64,000 nucleotides of DNA, from assembly GCA_019635585.1 (NCBI GenBank), contig JAHBZE010000002.1:496001-560000 (forward strand), written 5' to 3'. The notes beneath the pieces are model-generated. The model worked only from the letters and a program-made list of their open reading frames with translations, made no database searches and was not told where the DNA came from. A program made the position numbers and the translations under genes. Origin of the DNA: Xanthobacteraceae bacterium. Its GTDB lineage: Bacteria > Pseudomonadota > Alphaproteobacteria > Rhizobiales > Xanthobacteraceae. Shown one piece after another: positions 8,953-18,014 of this stretch; position 1 is the stretch's first letter, and each line of letters starts with the position of its first letter.

Positions 8953-9788
8953 TGGCGCGCGACGCGATCCTTGCTCTCAACGGACTGACGATGCAGTTCG
9001 GCGGCCTGCTCGCGGTCGATGATCTTTCGTTCGAGGCGAAGCGCGGCGACATCACGGCGCTGATCGGACCGAACGGTGCGGGCAAGACCACCGTCTTCAA
9101 CTGCATCACCGGCTTTTATGAACCGACTTCCGGCGCAATCCGCGTCAATCACGCCGACGGCAAGACCTTTGCGCTCGAAAAGCTTCCCGACTTCAAAATC
9201 GCGAAGCGCGTGCACGTCGCACGCACCTTCCAGAATATCCGGCTCTTTCCCGGCATGACCGCGCTCGAAAACCTGATGGTCGCGCAGCACAACGTGTTGA
9301 TGCGCGCGTCGGGCTTCACCGTGTTCGGATTGTTCGGCCTCCCCGGCTATCGCCGCGCCGAGCGCGAGGCGGTCGAGCTTGCGCGCTATTGGCTGGAGAA
9401 GACCGCGCTCACTGACCGAGCCGACGATCCCGCGGGCAGCCTGCCTTACGGCGCGCAACGCCGCCTCGAAATCGCTCGCGCGATGTGCACGAAGCCGGTG
9501 CTGCTCTGCCTCGACGAACCCGCGGCCGGCCTGAATCCGCGCGAGTCCGACGAACTGAACGTGCTTCTGCGCGCGATCCAGAAGGAAAGCGACGCCTCGA
9601 TCTTGCTGATCGAACACGACATGAATGTCGTCATGGAAATCTCGAACCACATCGTGGTGCTCGATCACGGCAAGAAGATTTCCGAAGGCGCGCCCGAATT
9701 CATCCGCAACGACCCGAAAGTGATCGCCGCCTATCTCGGCGTGGAAGAAGACGCGGTTGATGCCGCCGAAGCGGAGGTCGGCGCATGA
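8952..9788 (+). CDS. livG: ABC transporter ATP-binding protein (LivG family)
   Basis: A 278-residue ATPase energising the Liv-type importer from the cytoplasmic face. Walker A is GPNGAGKTT (about residues 38-46), the signature region is the divergent LPYGAQRRLEIARA typical of LivG, Walker B is LLCLDEPAAGLNP, and the switch histidine follows in LLIEHDMNVV. The ATG overlaps the livM stop, and the gene overlaps livF by 4 bp. Confidence 0.92.
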   Translation: MARDAILALNGLTMQFGGLLAVDDLSFEAKRGDITALIGPNGAGKTTVFNCITGFYEPTSGAIRVNHADGKTFALEKLPDFKIAKRVHVARTFQNIRLFPGMTALENLMVAQHNVLMRASGFTVFGLFGLPGYRRAEREAVELARYWLEKTALTDRADDPAGSLPYGAQRRLEIARAMCTKPVLLCLDEPAAGLNPRESDELNVLLRAIQKESDASILLIEHDMNVVMEISNHIVVLDHGKKISEGAPEFIRNDPKVIAAYLGVEEDAVDAAEAEVGA

Positions 9789-10507
9789 GCGAGCCGCTGC
9801 TTTCGATCAAGGGCGTATCGGCCTTTTACGGCAGCATCGCCGCGCTCAAGGGCATCGACGTCGAAGTCATGCCCGGCGAGATCGTCACCATTATCGGCGC
9901 GAACGGTGCGGGTAAATCGACGCTGATGATGACGATCTGCGGCAATCCGCAGGCGCGCGAAGGCACCGTCACCTTCGAAGGCCGCGACATCACGCATCTT
10001 CCCACCCACGAAATCATGCGCATGAAAATCGCGCAGTCGCCGGAAGGCCGACGCATCTTCCCGCGCATGACCGTATTCGAGAACTTGCAGATGGGCGCGG
10101 CCACTGCCGAAGGCGGCAGCTTCGATGAAGCCCTCGCAAAAGTCTTCAAGCTCTTCCCGATTCTCGAGCAGCGCCGCAGCCAGCGCGGCGGCACGCTTTC
10201 CGGCGGCGAACAGCAGATGCTCGCGATCGGCCGCGCGCTGATGAGCCGCCCTCGCCTGCTTCTGCTCGACGAACCGTCGCTCGGTCTTGCCCCGCTTGTC
10301 GTGCGGCAGATTTTTTCGGCGATCCGCGATCTCAACCAGCGCGAAAAGCTCACGATCTTCCTGGTCGAGCAGAACGCCTTTCACGCGCTCAAACTCGCGC
10401 ACCGCGGCTATGTCATGGTCAACGGCCGCATCGCCATGCAGGGGACGGGCAAGGAATTGCTGGAAAAGCCGGAAGTCCGCAGCGCCTATCTCGAAGGCGG
10501 ACGGTAG
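9785..10507 (+). CDS. livF: ABC transporter ATP-binding protein (LivF family)
   Basis: A 240-residue ATPase, second nucleotide-binding subunit of the same importer. Walker A GANGAGKST, signature LSGGEQQMLAIGRALMS, Walker B LLLLDEPSLGLAP and switch region FLVEQNAFHAL are all intact. It ends 103 bp before the binding-protein gene, so all five genes may be one operon with the binding protein perhaps also made from a separate promoter. Confidence 0.92.
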   Translation: MSEPLLSIKGVSAFYGSIAALKGIDVEVMPGEIVTIIGANGAGKSTLMMTICGNPQAREGTVTFEGRDITHLPTHEIMRMKIAQSPEGRRIFPRMTVFENLQMGAATAEGGSFDEALAKVFKLFPILEQRRSQRGGTLSGGEQQMLAIGRALMSRPRLLLLDEPSLGLAPLVVRQIFSAIRDLNQREKLTIFLVEQNAFHALKLAHRGYVMVNGRIAMQGTGKELLEKPEVRSAYLEGGR

Positions 10508-10610
10508 AAATACGGCGCGTAACCGCTGCATAAATCCCGTGACAACCCGCCGATTCCCGCCAAGAATAGGCGGATATTTCCGGACATCGCTTTCACCAGA
10601 GGGAGAAACA

Positions 10611-11720
10611 ATGAAAAGCGCGCGTCTTGTTGCCTTGGTAGCCGCAGCCGGCCTGTTCGCGGCGACCGGCCCGGCACTTAGCCAGATTACCATCGGCGTT
10701 GCCGGTCCGATGACCGGGCAATACGCCTCGTTCGGCGAGCAACTTCGGAACGGCGCGAACCTTGCGCTCGAAGACATCAACGCCGCGGGCGGCGTGCTGA
10801 AGAAGCAGCTCAAGCTCGTGGTCGGCGACGATGCCTGCGACCCGAAGCAGGCGCGCGCAACCGCCGACCGCTTCGTCGCGCAGCGCGTGCCGTTCGTGAT
10901 GGGCCACTACTGCTCTTCGTCGTCGATCCCTGCCTCGGAAGCCTATGCCGAAGGCAACGTGTTGCAGATCACGCCGGCCTCCACCAACCCGACCTTCACC
11001 GAGCGCAAACTCTGGAACACGTTCCGCGTTTGCGGCCGTGACGACCAGCAGGGCGCGGTCGCCGGCAAATATCTCGCCGACAATTTCAAGGGCAAGAAGA
11101 TCGCGATCCTGAACGACAAGTCGACTTACGGCGCTGGCCTCGCCAACGAAACCAAGAAAGCGCTGAACGCAGCCGGCATCACTGAAGTCCTGAACGAAGC
11201 CTACACGCAAGGCGACAAGGATTTCACCGCGCTCGTTTCGCGCATGAAGGCGGCGGACATCGACGTGGTCTATGTCGGCGGCTATCACACCGAAGCCGGT
11301 CTGATCCTGCGCCAGATGCGCGACCAGGGCATGAAGACGATCCTGATGGCCGGCGACGCGCTCGCAGACAAGCAGTTTGCTTCGATCACCGGCCAGCATG
11401 CCGAGGGCGTGCTGATGACCTTCGGTCCCGATCCGCGCAACCGCCCGTCGGCAGCCGAGATCGTGAAGAAGTTCAAGGCCAAGGGCATCGATCCGGAGGG
11501 CTACACGCTCTACACCTACGCCGCGCTGCAGATCTGGGCGCAGGCGGTGGAGAAGACCGGCTCGACCGATCCGAAGAAAGTCGCCGCCACCATCAAGGCG
11601 GGCAAGTGGAATACGGTGCTCGGCGAAATTTCCTACGACGCCAAGGGCGACATTACCGTGCTCGACTACGTCGTCTATCAGTGGAAAGCTGACGGCACCT
11701 ATGCGGAACTGAAGAAGTAA
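10611..11720 (+). CDS. Periplasmic branched-chain amino acid-type substrate-binding protein
   Basis: A 369-residue secreted binding protein for the upstream Liv-type importer. A signal peptide covers residues 1-25 (cleavage after ALSQ or ALS). The mature sequence opens with ITIGVAGPMTGQYASFGEQ, the usual Leu/Ile/Val-binding-protein motif, and YCSSSSIPASEAYAEGNV is the hinge/ligand region. GGGAGAAAC precedes the ATG at 10611. Homologues of this class bind branched-chain amino acids, amides or aromatic acids; the nearby pca genes make an aromatic ligand worth considering, but the sequence alone does not decide it. Confidence 0.88.
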   Translation: MKSARLVALVAAAGLFAATGPALSQITIGVAGPMTGQYASFGEQLRNGANLALEDINAAGGVLKKQLKLVVGDDACDPKQARATADRFVAQRVPFVMGHYCSSSSIPASEAYAEGNVLQITPASTNPTFTERKLWNTFRVCGRDDQQGAVAGKYLADNFKGKKIAILNDKSTYGAGLANETKKALNAAGITEVLNEAYTQGDKDFTALVSRMKAADIDVVYVGGYHTEAGLILRQMRDQGMKTILMAGDALADKQFASITGQHAEGVLMTFGPDPRNRPSAAEIVKKFKAKGIDPEGYTLYTYAALQIWAQAVEKTGSTDPKKVAATIKAGKWNTVLGEISYDAKGDITVLDYVVYQWKADGTYAELKK

Positions 11721-11747
11721 ACTTCTTCGCGCGCTTAAAAACGAAAG

Positions 11748-11771
11748 CCCGCCGGAAACGGCGGGTTTTTT
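11748..11771 (+). terminator. Rho-independent terminator of the liv unit
   Basis: A seven-bp stem (CCCGCCG/CGGCGGG) closed by a GAAA tetraloop and followed by six T residues, 27 bp after the stop of the binding-protein gene. The ccdA gene ends just beyond on the other strand. Confidence 0.92.
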
Positions 11772-11785
11772 GTTGCGCAGTAGAA

Positions 11786-12517
11786 TCAGCCGAAGGTCGA
11801 AAGCATCGGGAAGGTTTCGAGCAGCCAGAAGCTGAACGAGGTGAACCACCCGGTGAGAAACGCGATTCCGGTAAGCACCAGAAACGCACCCATGATTTTT
11901 TCGATGGTGCCAAGCTTCGAGCGCATCTTCGCGAAGAAGCCCATGAAGGCATCGAGCGCAAAGGCCGCGAGAATAAACGGAATACCGAGACCCAGCGAAT
12001 AGACCGCAAGTAACCCCGCTCCTCTCGCAACCGTATGCTCGGAGGCAGCAACCGCGAGAATTGCCGCAAGCACCGGGCCGATGCAGGGCGTCCATCCGAA
12101 CGCGAACGCAAGACCCATGACGTACGCGCCCCACAAACCGACCGGCTGGTTCGGTTGCAGCCTTGTGGTGCGATAGAGAATGGCGATGCGATAGATGTCG
12201 AGGAAGTGCAGCCCCATCGCAATGATCGCAAGCCCCGCGACGATGGTGAGCACATAGGACCATTCGCGTAACAGTCCGCCGACCGCGGAAGCGGTCGCGC
12301 CGAGCGCGACGAACACCGTCGAGAAGCCGAGCACGAACAGCGCGGCAGCTGCGAGTTCGCGGCGCGCGACACGCGATGTGTTTTCGCGCGCGGCGAGTTC
12401 GTCGAAGCTCGTGCCGGCGAGAAACGCGAGATAAGGCGGCACCAGCGGCAGCACGCAGGGAGAAAGAAAGCTGAGCAGCCCCGCGAACAGCGCGGCGGTA
12501 AGCGATACTTCGGTCAT
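11786..12517 (-). CDS. ccdA: Cytochrome c biogenesis protein CcdA
   Basis: A 243-residue inner-membrane thiol-disulfide transporter that passes reducing power from cytosolic thioredoxin to periplasmic cytochrome c maturation proteins. Six membrane segments are visible. Both redox cysteines are in conserved settings: LLSFLSPCVLPLVPPY in the first segment and GWTPCIGPVLA in the fourth. The start is uncertain: ATGs at 12517 and 12529 are both in frame and neither has a clear ribosome binding site; 12517 places the first helix closest to the N-terminus. It diverges from the P1 peptidase gene. Confidence 0.88.
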   Translation of the reverse strand: MTEVSLTAALFAGLLSFLSPCVLPLVPPYLAFLAGTSFDELAARENTSRVARRELAAAALFVLGFSTVFVALGATASAVGGLLREWSYVLTIVAGLAIIAMGLHFLDIYRIAILYRTTRLQPNQPVGLWGAYVMGLAFAFGWTPCIGPVLAAILAVAASEHTVARGAGLLAVYSLGLGIPFILAAFALDAFMGFFAKMRSKLGTIEKIMGAFLVLTGIAFLTGWFTSFSFWLLETFPMLSTFG

Positions 12518-12612
12518 GCGCGGTGTCATGCGCGGCCCCGACTTAAGAAGCAAGTCCGCTCGCCGGATCGTGATGCTTGCCCGGAAAATGCTGCCGGGTT
12601 TTAGTCGCCGCC

Positions 12613-13596
12613 ATGAAGAATCTCATTACCGACGTGCCGGGAATTCTTGTCGGCCATGCGGAAGACGCAAAGGTCGCAACGGGCACCACTGCGATTATTT
12701 TCGAGGAGCCCGCGGTCGCCTCCGCCGACATTCGCGGCGGCGGTCCCGGCACGCGCGAACTCGATTTGCTGGATCCGGTTGCGACCGTTGAGCGCATCGA
12801 CGGAATTGCGCTTTCCGGCGGCTCGGCCTTCGGTCTCGATGCCGGCGCCGGCGTGCAGGCCTGGCTTGCGGAGCAAGGCCGCGGTTTCGCGGTGGGGCCC
12901 GTGCGGATTCCGATCGTGCCCGGCGCGATCCTATTCGACATGTTCTCTGGCGGCGACAAGAACTGGGGCCGCTTCCCGCCCTATCGCGAACTCGGTTACG
13001 CCGCCGCGCAAAACGCCGCGAAGGATTTCGCGCTCGGCAGCGTCGGCGCAGGCTACGGCGCAAGCACGCAAAATCTGAAAGGTGGCATCGGCTCCGCGTC
13101 GGCGCGAAGCGAAAGCGGTCACATCATCGGTGCGATTGCGGCGGCGAATGCTGCTGGACGCGTGACGCTTGGCGAGGAAGGACATTTCTTCGCCGCGACC
13201 TTCGAACAAAATAACGAATTCGGCGGGCGCGGTTTCCCGAAAGCACAGACCAAGATCGAACTCGCGCTCAAAGGCGACCTGCGCCAGAACACGACCATTG
13301 CACTCGTCGCAACCGACGCGGTGTTGACGAAGGCGCAGGCCAAGCGCCTCGCCGTCATGGCGGGCGCGGGACTCGCGATCGCGATTCATCCGGTTTACAC
13401 GCCGCTCGACGGCGACGCGGTGTTCACCGCCGCAACCGGAAAGAAGAAGCTCGACGATCCGGTGCGCGATCTTGCGCGTCTCGGCGCGCTCGCCGCGCAA
13501 TGCCTTGCGCGCGCCGTCGCGCGCGGCGTGTACGAGGCGGCGTCGCTTTCCTTCCCCGGCGCACAGCCGTCGTGGAAGGATAAATACGGCCGCTAG
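12613..13596 (+). CDS. P1-family (S58, DmpA-like) peptidase
   Basis: A 327-residue member of the DmpA/P1 family of self-processing aminopeptidases and amidases. The N-terminus KNLITDVPGILVGHA and the segment ALSGGSAFGLDA are family landmarks. The expected internal cleavage and nucleophile site is the RQNTTIALVATDA segment at about residue 235, where a threonine after asparagine would become the N-terminal nucleophile of the beta chain. The start ATG at 12613 is chosen because homologues begin at this point. The substrate is unknown. Its last bases overlap the convergent DadA-like gene. Confidence 0.82.
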   Translation: MKNLITDVPGILVGHAEDAKVATGTTAIIFEEPAVASADIRGGGPGTRELDLLDPVATVERIDGIALSGGSAFGLDAGAGVQAWLAEQGRGFAVGPVRIPIVPGAILFDMFSGGDKNWGRFPPYRELGYAAAQNAAKDFALGSVGAGYGASTQNLKGGIGSASARSESGHIIGAIAAANAAGRVTLGEEGHFFAATFEQNNEFGGRGFPKAQTKIELALKGDLRQNTTIALVATDAVLTKAQAKRLAVMAGAGLAIAIHPVYTPLDGDAVFTAATGKKKLDDPVRDLARLGALAAQCLARAVARGVYEAASLSFPGAQPSWKDKYGR

Positions 13597-14846
13597 TTTT
13601 TCGAGAAGCGTTCGGCCGAAAACGGTGCGGGATCGGTGAAGGTCGTCGACCCCGTCATCATTTCCGCGAGCAGTCTTCCCGTTACGGGGCCGAGTGTCAG
13701 CCCCGAATGGCCGTGACCGTAATCGAGCCACAGTCCCTTCTGTCCCGGCGCGCGTCCGATCACCGGGCGCGAGTCCCAGAAGCAGGGCCGCGCACCGAGC
13801 CACGGTTTCGGCTCCAGCGGCTCGCCGAGCGGAAACAGATTTTTCGCGTAAGGCATCAGGCGGTCGATCTGCACCGGCGTCGGCTTCGCATCGCGATGAG
13901 CAAACTCGGCACCGGTGGTGAGGCGAATGCCCTGCTCCATCGGCCCGAGAATGAAGCCGAGTTCGGCGTCGAGCACCGGGCGCGAGAGCGACGCGTTGCC
14001 CTTCGCAGAGAAATGCCAATGATAGCCGCGCTTCACCGCAAGCGGCAGGTCGATGCCGAGCGGCTCGAGAATATCCGGCGACCACGGCCCGAGCGCGACC
14101 ACCGCTTCTTCGGCGTGAACCTCGCCTTGTTCCGTCGTGACTTTCCAGCCGCCGTTCGCGCGCGCGAGCGTTTTTGCATCACCCTTCGCGTTCTCGCCGC
14201 CGAGCGAAAGGTAATGCGCGTTGAAGGCGCGCGAGACGCCGAGCGGATTGGAATAGCTCGCCGCCTTCGGCCACAACACGCCGTGTTTGAACACGGGCGA
14301 GAGCGATGGCTCGAGCGCGAGCGACTCTTCGACGGATAGTTTCTGATAGGGAATCCCGTATTCGTCGGCCAGCTTCAGCTCGGCCGCAAGTTTCTCGAGC
14401 GCATTCTCCGAGCGATAGACGCGCAGCCAGCCGGTGTGACGCAGATAGCGCTGCGCGCCTGCGGCTTCGACCAGTTCTTCGTGTTCGGAAAGCGCGCGCT
14501 CGAACAGCGGGCGCATCACGCGCGCCGTCGCTTCGAGTTGTTCCGGCGTCGTCGCCTGCCGCACGTTCCAGAGCCAGCGCGCGATCCGCGGCAGGAAGCC
14601 TGCGTGATAATTCGCTTCGGTCGCCAGCTTCAGCGCGACGCGGGTAAGTGCGCGGATGCTGCGCGGAAAGGGATAGGGAAAAAGCGTGTTGCCCTCGATG
14701 ATGCCCGCGTTGCCGTAGGAGGTGCCTTCGCCCGGACCCTGCCGGTCAACGAGCACGGTCGAAACACCCCGCTTTTGCAGATGCAGCGCCGCCGAAATGC
14801 CGACAATGCCTGCTCCAAGAACGATCACATTTTTCTTTTGCATCAT
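13593..14846 (-). CDS. FAD-dependent D-amino acid dehydrogenase-like oxidoreductase
   Basis: A 417-residue DAO-superfamily flavoenzyme. The Rossmann motif VIVLGAGIVGISAALHLQKRG (residues 7-27) binds FAD, and the C-terminal WLDYGHGHSGLTLGPVTGRLLAE closes the FAD site as in DadA. This family oxidises D-amino acids and passes electrons to the respiratory chain. It overlaps the P1 peptidase stop by 4 bp on the opposite strand. The specific substrate is not evident. Confidence 0.82.
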   Translation of the reverse strand: MMQKKNVIVLGAGIVGISAALHLQKRGVSTVLVDRQGPGEGTSYGNAGIIEGNTLFPYPFPRSIRALTRVALKLATEANYHAGFLPRIARWLWNVRQATTPEQLEATARVMRPLFERALSEHEELVEAAGAQRYLRHTGWLRVYRSENALEKLAAELKLADEYGIPYQKLSVEESLALEPSLSPVFKHGVLWPKAASYSNPLGVSRAFNAHYLSLGGENAKGDAKTLARANGGWKVTTEQGEVHAEEAVVALGPWSPDILEPLGIDLPLAVKRGYHWHFSAKGNASLSRPVLDAELGFILGPMEQGIRLTTGAEFAHRDAKPTPVQIDRLMPYAKNLFPLGEPLEPKPWLGARPCFWDSRPVIGRAPGQKGLWLDYGHGHSGLTLGPVTGRLLAEMMTGSTTFTDPAPFSAERFSKN

Positions 14847-14979
14847 TAGTATTTTCTATTAAAGCACTATCGCCTGATCCAGACTGCTTTCTGGGCAATT
14901 CACAGGCATTTCGCGGCGCGGAGCGTTAAGCTGTGGGTGGAATGAGTGTTCTTTACGCCCGAAGCCAGCGGTCCGGAAT

Positions 14980-15939
14980 ATGGGCCTGATATCCGCGCTC
15001 GAATGGCTCGGCCGGCAAGGCACCCGGATTGCCGCTGTCAGCGTGTTGGTGGGGCTGGCGATTCCCCCGCTTGCGGGCGCGTTGAAGCCGATCTTCCCCG
15101 TCGCCATCTTCCTCTTGCTGGTCTTCGCCTTCCTGCGCGTCGACCCGATCGAACTGCGCGACCGCTTTAGGGCGCCATTTCTCGTCGCGCTCGCCTGTTT
15201 CGGCATCATGGTCCTGACGCCGCTCGCCTTTGGTTTCGTGCTTCCGCATCTCGGCATCGAGCGGCTCGGTCCGGGCGTCGCGCTCGGCCTGATGATGTAT
15301 CTCGCGGCGCCCCCGATCATGTCGTCGACCGCATTCGCCGCGATGCTGCGCCTTGATACCGCCCTGACGCTGGCGGTGCTGATCGTATGTACCACGCTGA
15401 CGCCCCTGTTGGCGCCGCTGATCGTCGTGCATTTCGCAGGCAGCGCGCTCCACGTCGACGTCGCGCAACTCGCGCTGCGGCTGCTTGCGATTCTCGGCGG
15501 CGCCTTCGCAACCGCAAGCCTGTTGCGCTGGCGGCTCGGCAGCGAACGAATCGCCGCCGCGAAAAGCTCGATCGACGGCATCAACGCGCTGCTTCTGTTT
15601 ATCTTCGGGATCGCCGCTATGGACGGTGTCACCGCGCGCGCGGCCAAGGAGCCGCTGCTCGTCGGCTCGCTTACGCTCGTCGCCTTTGGGATTGCAATCG
15701 GGATCTATGTGCTGACGACAATTCTTTTCTGGCGCGAGGGCTTGAAGAAATCGCTCGCGCTCGGATTTTCGAGCGCGCACCGGAACATGGGCGTGATGAT
15801 TGCGGCGGCCGGAAGTGGGCTGCCGGAACTGACCTGGATTTACTTCGCGGTCGCTCAGTTTCCGATCTATCTGCTGCCCGCGCTCGCCGCACCCGCTGTT
15901 CACCGTCTCATGGAGCGGCGGTTGCCGGGCGAGGAATAG
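14980..15939 (+). CDS. Bile acid:sodium symporter (BASS) family transporter
   Basis: A 319-residue membrane protein with about nine or ten hydrophobic helices. The segments [19 protein letters not shown] and [15 protein letters not shown] correspond to the two crossover regions that bind sodium in BASS transporters. The substrate is unknown; family members carry bile acids, pantoate, pyruvate and other organic anions. It diverges from the DadA-like gene and precedes rpe by about 29 bp. Confidence 0.78.
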   Translation: MGLISALEWLGRQGTRIAAVSVLVGLAIPPLAGALKPIFPVAIFLLLVFAFLRVDPIELRDRFRAPFLVALACFGIMVLTPLAFGFVLPHLGIERLGPGVALGLMMYLAAPPIMSSTAFAAMLRLDTALTLAVLIVCTTLTPLLAPLIVVHFAGSALHVDVAQLALRLLAILGGAFATASLLRWRLGSERIAAAKSSIDGINALLLFIFGIAAMDGVTARAAKEPLLVGSLTLVAFGIAIGIYVLTTILFWREGLKKSLALGFSSAHRNMGVMIAAAGSGLPELTWIYFAVAQFPIYLLPALAAPAVHRLMERRLPGEE

Positions 15940-15968
15940 ACATGGTACGGCCTGCGCCAGGAGCCGCC

Positions 15969-16646
15969 ATGCCGACACGCCCCCTCTTGATTGCGCCCTC
16001 GATCCTGGCCGCCGACTTCGCAAAACTCGGCGAGGAAGTGCGCGCCGCCGATACCGCCGGCGCCGACTGGATTCATGTCGACGTGATGGACGGCCACTTC
16101 GTCCCGAACATTTCGCTCGGACCCGCGATCGTGAAGGCGATCCGCCCGCACACGAAGAAAATCCTCGACGTGCATCTGATGATCGCACCCGCCGACCCGT
16201 ATCTCGCGGCCTTCGCGGAAGCCGGCGCGGATATCATCACCATTCACCCCGAGGCGGGGCCGCATCTGGAGCGTTCGCTCTCGGTAATCCGCGATCTCGG
16301 CAAGAAGGCAGGCGTCGCGCTCAATCCCTCGACGCCCGAAAGCACCATCGAATACGTGCTCGATAAGGTGGATCTGATTCTCGCGATGAGCGTGAACCCC
16401 GGCTTCGGCGGGCAGAGCTATATTCCCGCCGTCACCGCTAAGATCGCGAAGCTCCGCAAGATGATCGGCGACCGTCCGATCGATCTCGAAGTCGATGGCG
16501 GCATCACCGCCGAAACCGCGCCGTTCGCGGCCGGTGCCGGTGCGAACGTGCTGGTCGCAGGCTCCGCCGTCTATAAGGGCGGCCCGGAGCAATACAAAAA
16601 GAACATCGAGGCGATCCGCGCGGCGAAGCCGCGCGCCGCCGCATGA
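15969..16646 (+). CDS. rpe: Ribulose-phosphate 3-epimerase
   Basis: A 225-residue TIM-barrel enzyme interconverting ribulose 5-phosphate and xylulose 5-phosphate in the pentose phosphate or Calvin cycle. Metal-binding and catalytic motifs are intact: [12 protein letters not shown] (H36, D38), [12 protein letters not shown] and EVDGGI near residue 177. The ATG at 15969 gives the normal N-terminus ([17 protein letters not shown]); an in-frame ATG at 15942 would add nine residues. The gap to purB is 8 bp, so the two may be co-transcribed. Confidence 0.95.
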   Translation: MPTRPLLIAPSILAADFAKLGEEVRAADTAGADWIHVDVMDGHFVPNISLGPAIVKAIRPHTKKILDVHLMIAPADPYLAAFAEAGADIITIHPEAGPHLERSLSVIRDLGKKAGVALNPSTPESTIEYVLDKVDLILAMSVNPGFGGQSYIPAVTAKIAKLRKMIGDRPIDLEVDGGITAETAPFAAGAGANVLVAGSAVYKGGPEQYKKNIEAIRAAKPRAAA

Positions 16647-16654
16647 GATAAGCA

Positions 16655-17959
16655 ATGATCCCGCGCTACAGCCGCCCCGAGGCGGTGCAAATCTGGTCGT
16701 CTGAGAGCCGCTTCAAGATCTGGTTCGAGATCGAGGCGCACGCCGCCGACAAGATGGCCGAGCTTGGCGTCATCCCGAAGGACGCGGCGAAGACGATCTG
16801 GGCTAAAGGCAAGGACGCGAAATTCGACATCGCACGCATCGACGCGATCGAACGCGAGGTGAAGCACGACGTCATCGCTTTTCTAACTCATCTCGCGGAG
16901 ATCGTCGGGCCGGAAGCCCGCTTCGTGCATCTCGGCCTCACCTCCTCCGACGTGCTCGACACCTGCCTCAACGTGCAACTTTCGCGTTCGGCGGATCTGC
17001 TGCTTGCCGATCTCGACAAAGTGCTTGCCGCGTTGAAAAAACGCGCGCTTGAGCACAAGAACACCGTCACGGTCGGTCGCTCACACGGCATCCACGCCGA
17101 GCCGACCACCTTCGGCCTCAAGATGGCGGAAGCCTATGCCGAATTTTCGCGCGGCAAGGAACGACTCTTGCGTGCGAAGGAAGAAATTTCGACCGCCGCG
17201 CTCTCCGGCGCGGTCGGCACCTTCGCGAACATCAGCCCGCAGGTCGAAGCCTACGTCGCGGAAAAGATGGGCTTGAAGGTCGAGCCGGTATCGACCCAGG
17301 TGATCCCGCGTGACCGCCACGCGATGTTCTTCGCAACGCTCGCCGTCATCGCTTCCTCCATGGAGCGGCTCGCGGTCGAAATCCGCCATTTGCAGCGCAC
17401 GGAAGTGAAGGAAGCAGAGGAATATTTCTCGCCGGGCCAGAAGGGTTCGTCGGCGATGCCGCACAAGCGCAACCCGGTGCTCTCCGAAAACCTCACCGGC
17501 CTTGCGCGCATGGTGCGCGCCTATGCGCTGCCCGCGATGGAAAACGTGGCGCTCTGGCACGAGCGCGACATCTCACATTCCTCGGTCGAGCGCATGATCG
17601 GCCCGGACGCGACGATTACGCTCGACTTCGCGTTGAACCGCCTCGCCGGGCTGATCGAGCAGCTCGTGGTCTATCCCGAGAACATGAAGCGTAACCTCGA
17701 GATGTTCGGCGGGCTTGTGCATTCCGAGCGCGTGCTCTTGGCGCTCGCCCGCAAGGGCATGGCACGCGAAGACGCCTATCGGCTGGTACAGCGCAACGCC
17801 ATGAAAACATGGGACGCGGGTGCCGACTTCCAGCAGTCACTCAAAGCCGACGCTGATGTCGCGAAGCTGCTTACCGTCCAGGAGATCGACGCCTGCTTCG
17901 ATCTCGGCCATCATTTGTCGAACGTCGACACGATTTTTGCGCGCGTATTCGGCAAGTAG
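16655..17959 (+). CDS. purB: Adenylosuccinate lyase
   Basis: A 434-residue enzyme of purine synthesis that cleaves SAICAR and adenylosuccinate with release of fumarate. The start MIPRYSRPEAVQIWSSESRF is typical of this class, and the fumarase-superfamily signature appears as GSSAMPHKRNPV at about residue 265. The catalytic histidine segment is GRSHGIHAEPTTFG. It is separated from the other pur genes by the SH3 protein and zeta-subunit genes, and a strong bidirectional terminator follows it. Confidence 0.96.
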   Translation: MIPRYSRPEAVQIWSSESRFKIWFEIEAHAADKMAELGVIPKDAAKTIWAKGKDAKFDIARIDAIEREVKHDVIAFLTHLAEIVGPEARFVHLGLTSSDVLDTCLNVQLSRSADLLLADLDKVLAALKKRALEHKNTVTVGRSHGIHAEPTTFGLKMAEAYAEFSRGKERLLRAKEEISTAALSGAVGTFANISPQVEAYVAEKMGLKVEPVSTQVIPRDRHAMFFATLAVIASSMERLAVEIRHLQRTEVKEAEEYFSPGQKGSSAMPHKRNPVLSENLTGLARMVRAYALPAMENVALWHERDISHSSVERMIGPDATITLDFALNRLAGLIEQLVVYPENMKRNLEMFGGLVHSERVLLALARKGMAREDAYRLVQRNAMKTWDAGADFQQSLKADADVAKLLTVQEIDACFDLGHHLSNVDTIFARVFGK

Positions 17960-17982
17960 GCGAACGAACGAAAGATTAAAGA

Positions 17983-18010
17983 AAAAGGGCGGCTCAAAAG
18001 CCGCCCTTTT
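17983..18010. terminator. Bidirectional rho-independent terminator
   Basis: Stem AAGGGCGGCT/AGCCGCCCTT with a CAAA loop, flanked by A residues on one side and T residues on the other. It serves purB on the plus strand and the Gln-rich SH3 gene ending at 18015 on the minus strand. Confidence 0.9.
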
Positions 18011-18014
18011 CGTT

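Noticed and set aside
10593-12263. A 556-residue minus-strand frame over the binding-protein gene and part of ccdA
   Set aside because: It crosses a clear terminator and two well-identified genes and shows no domain.
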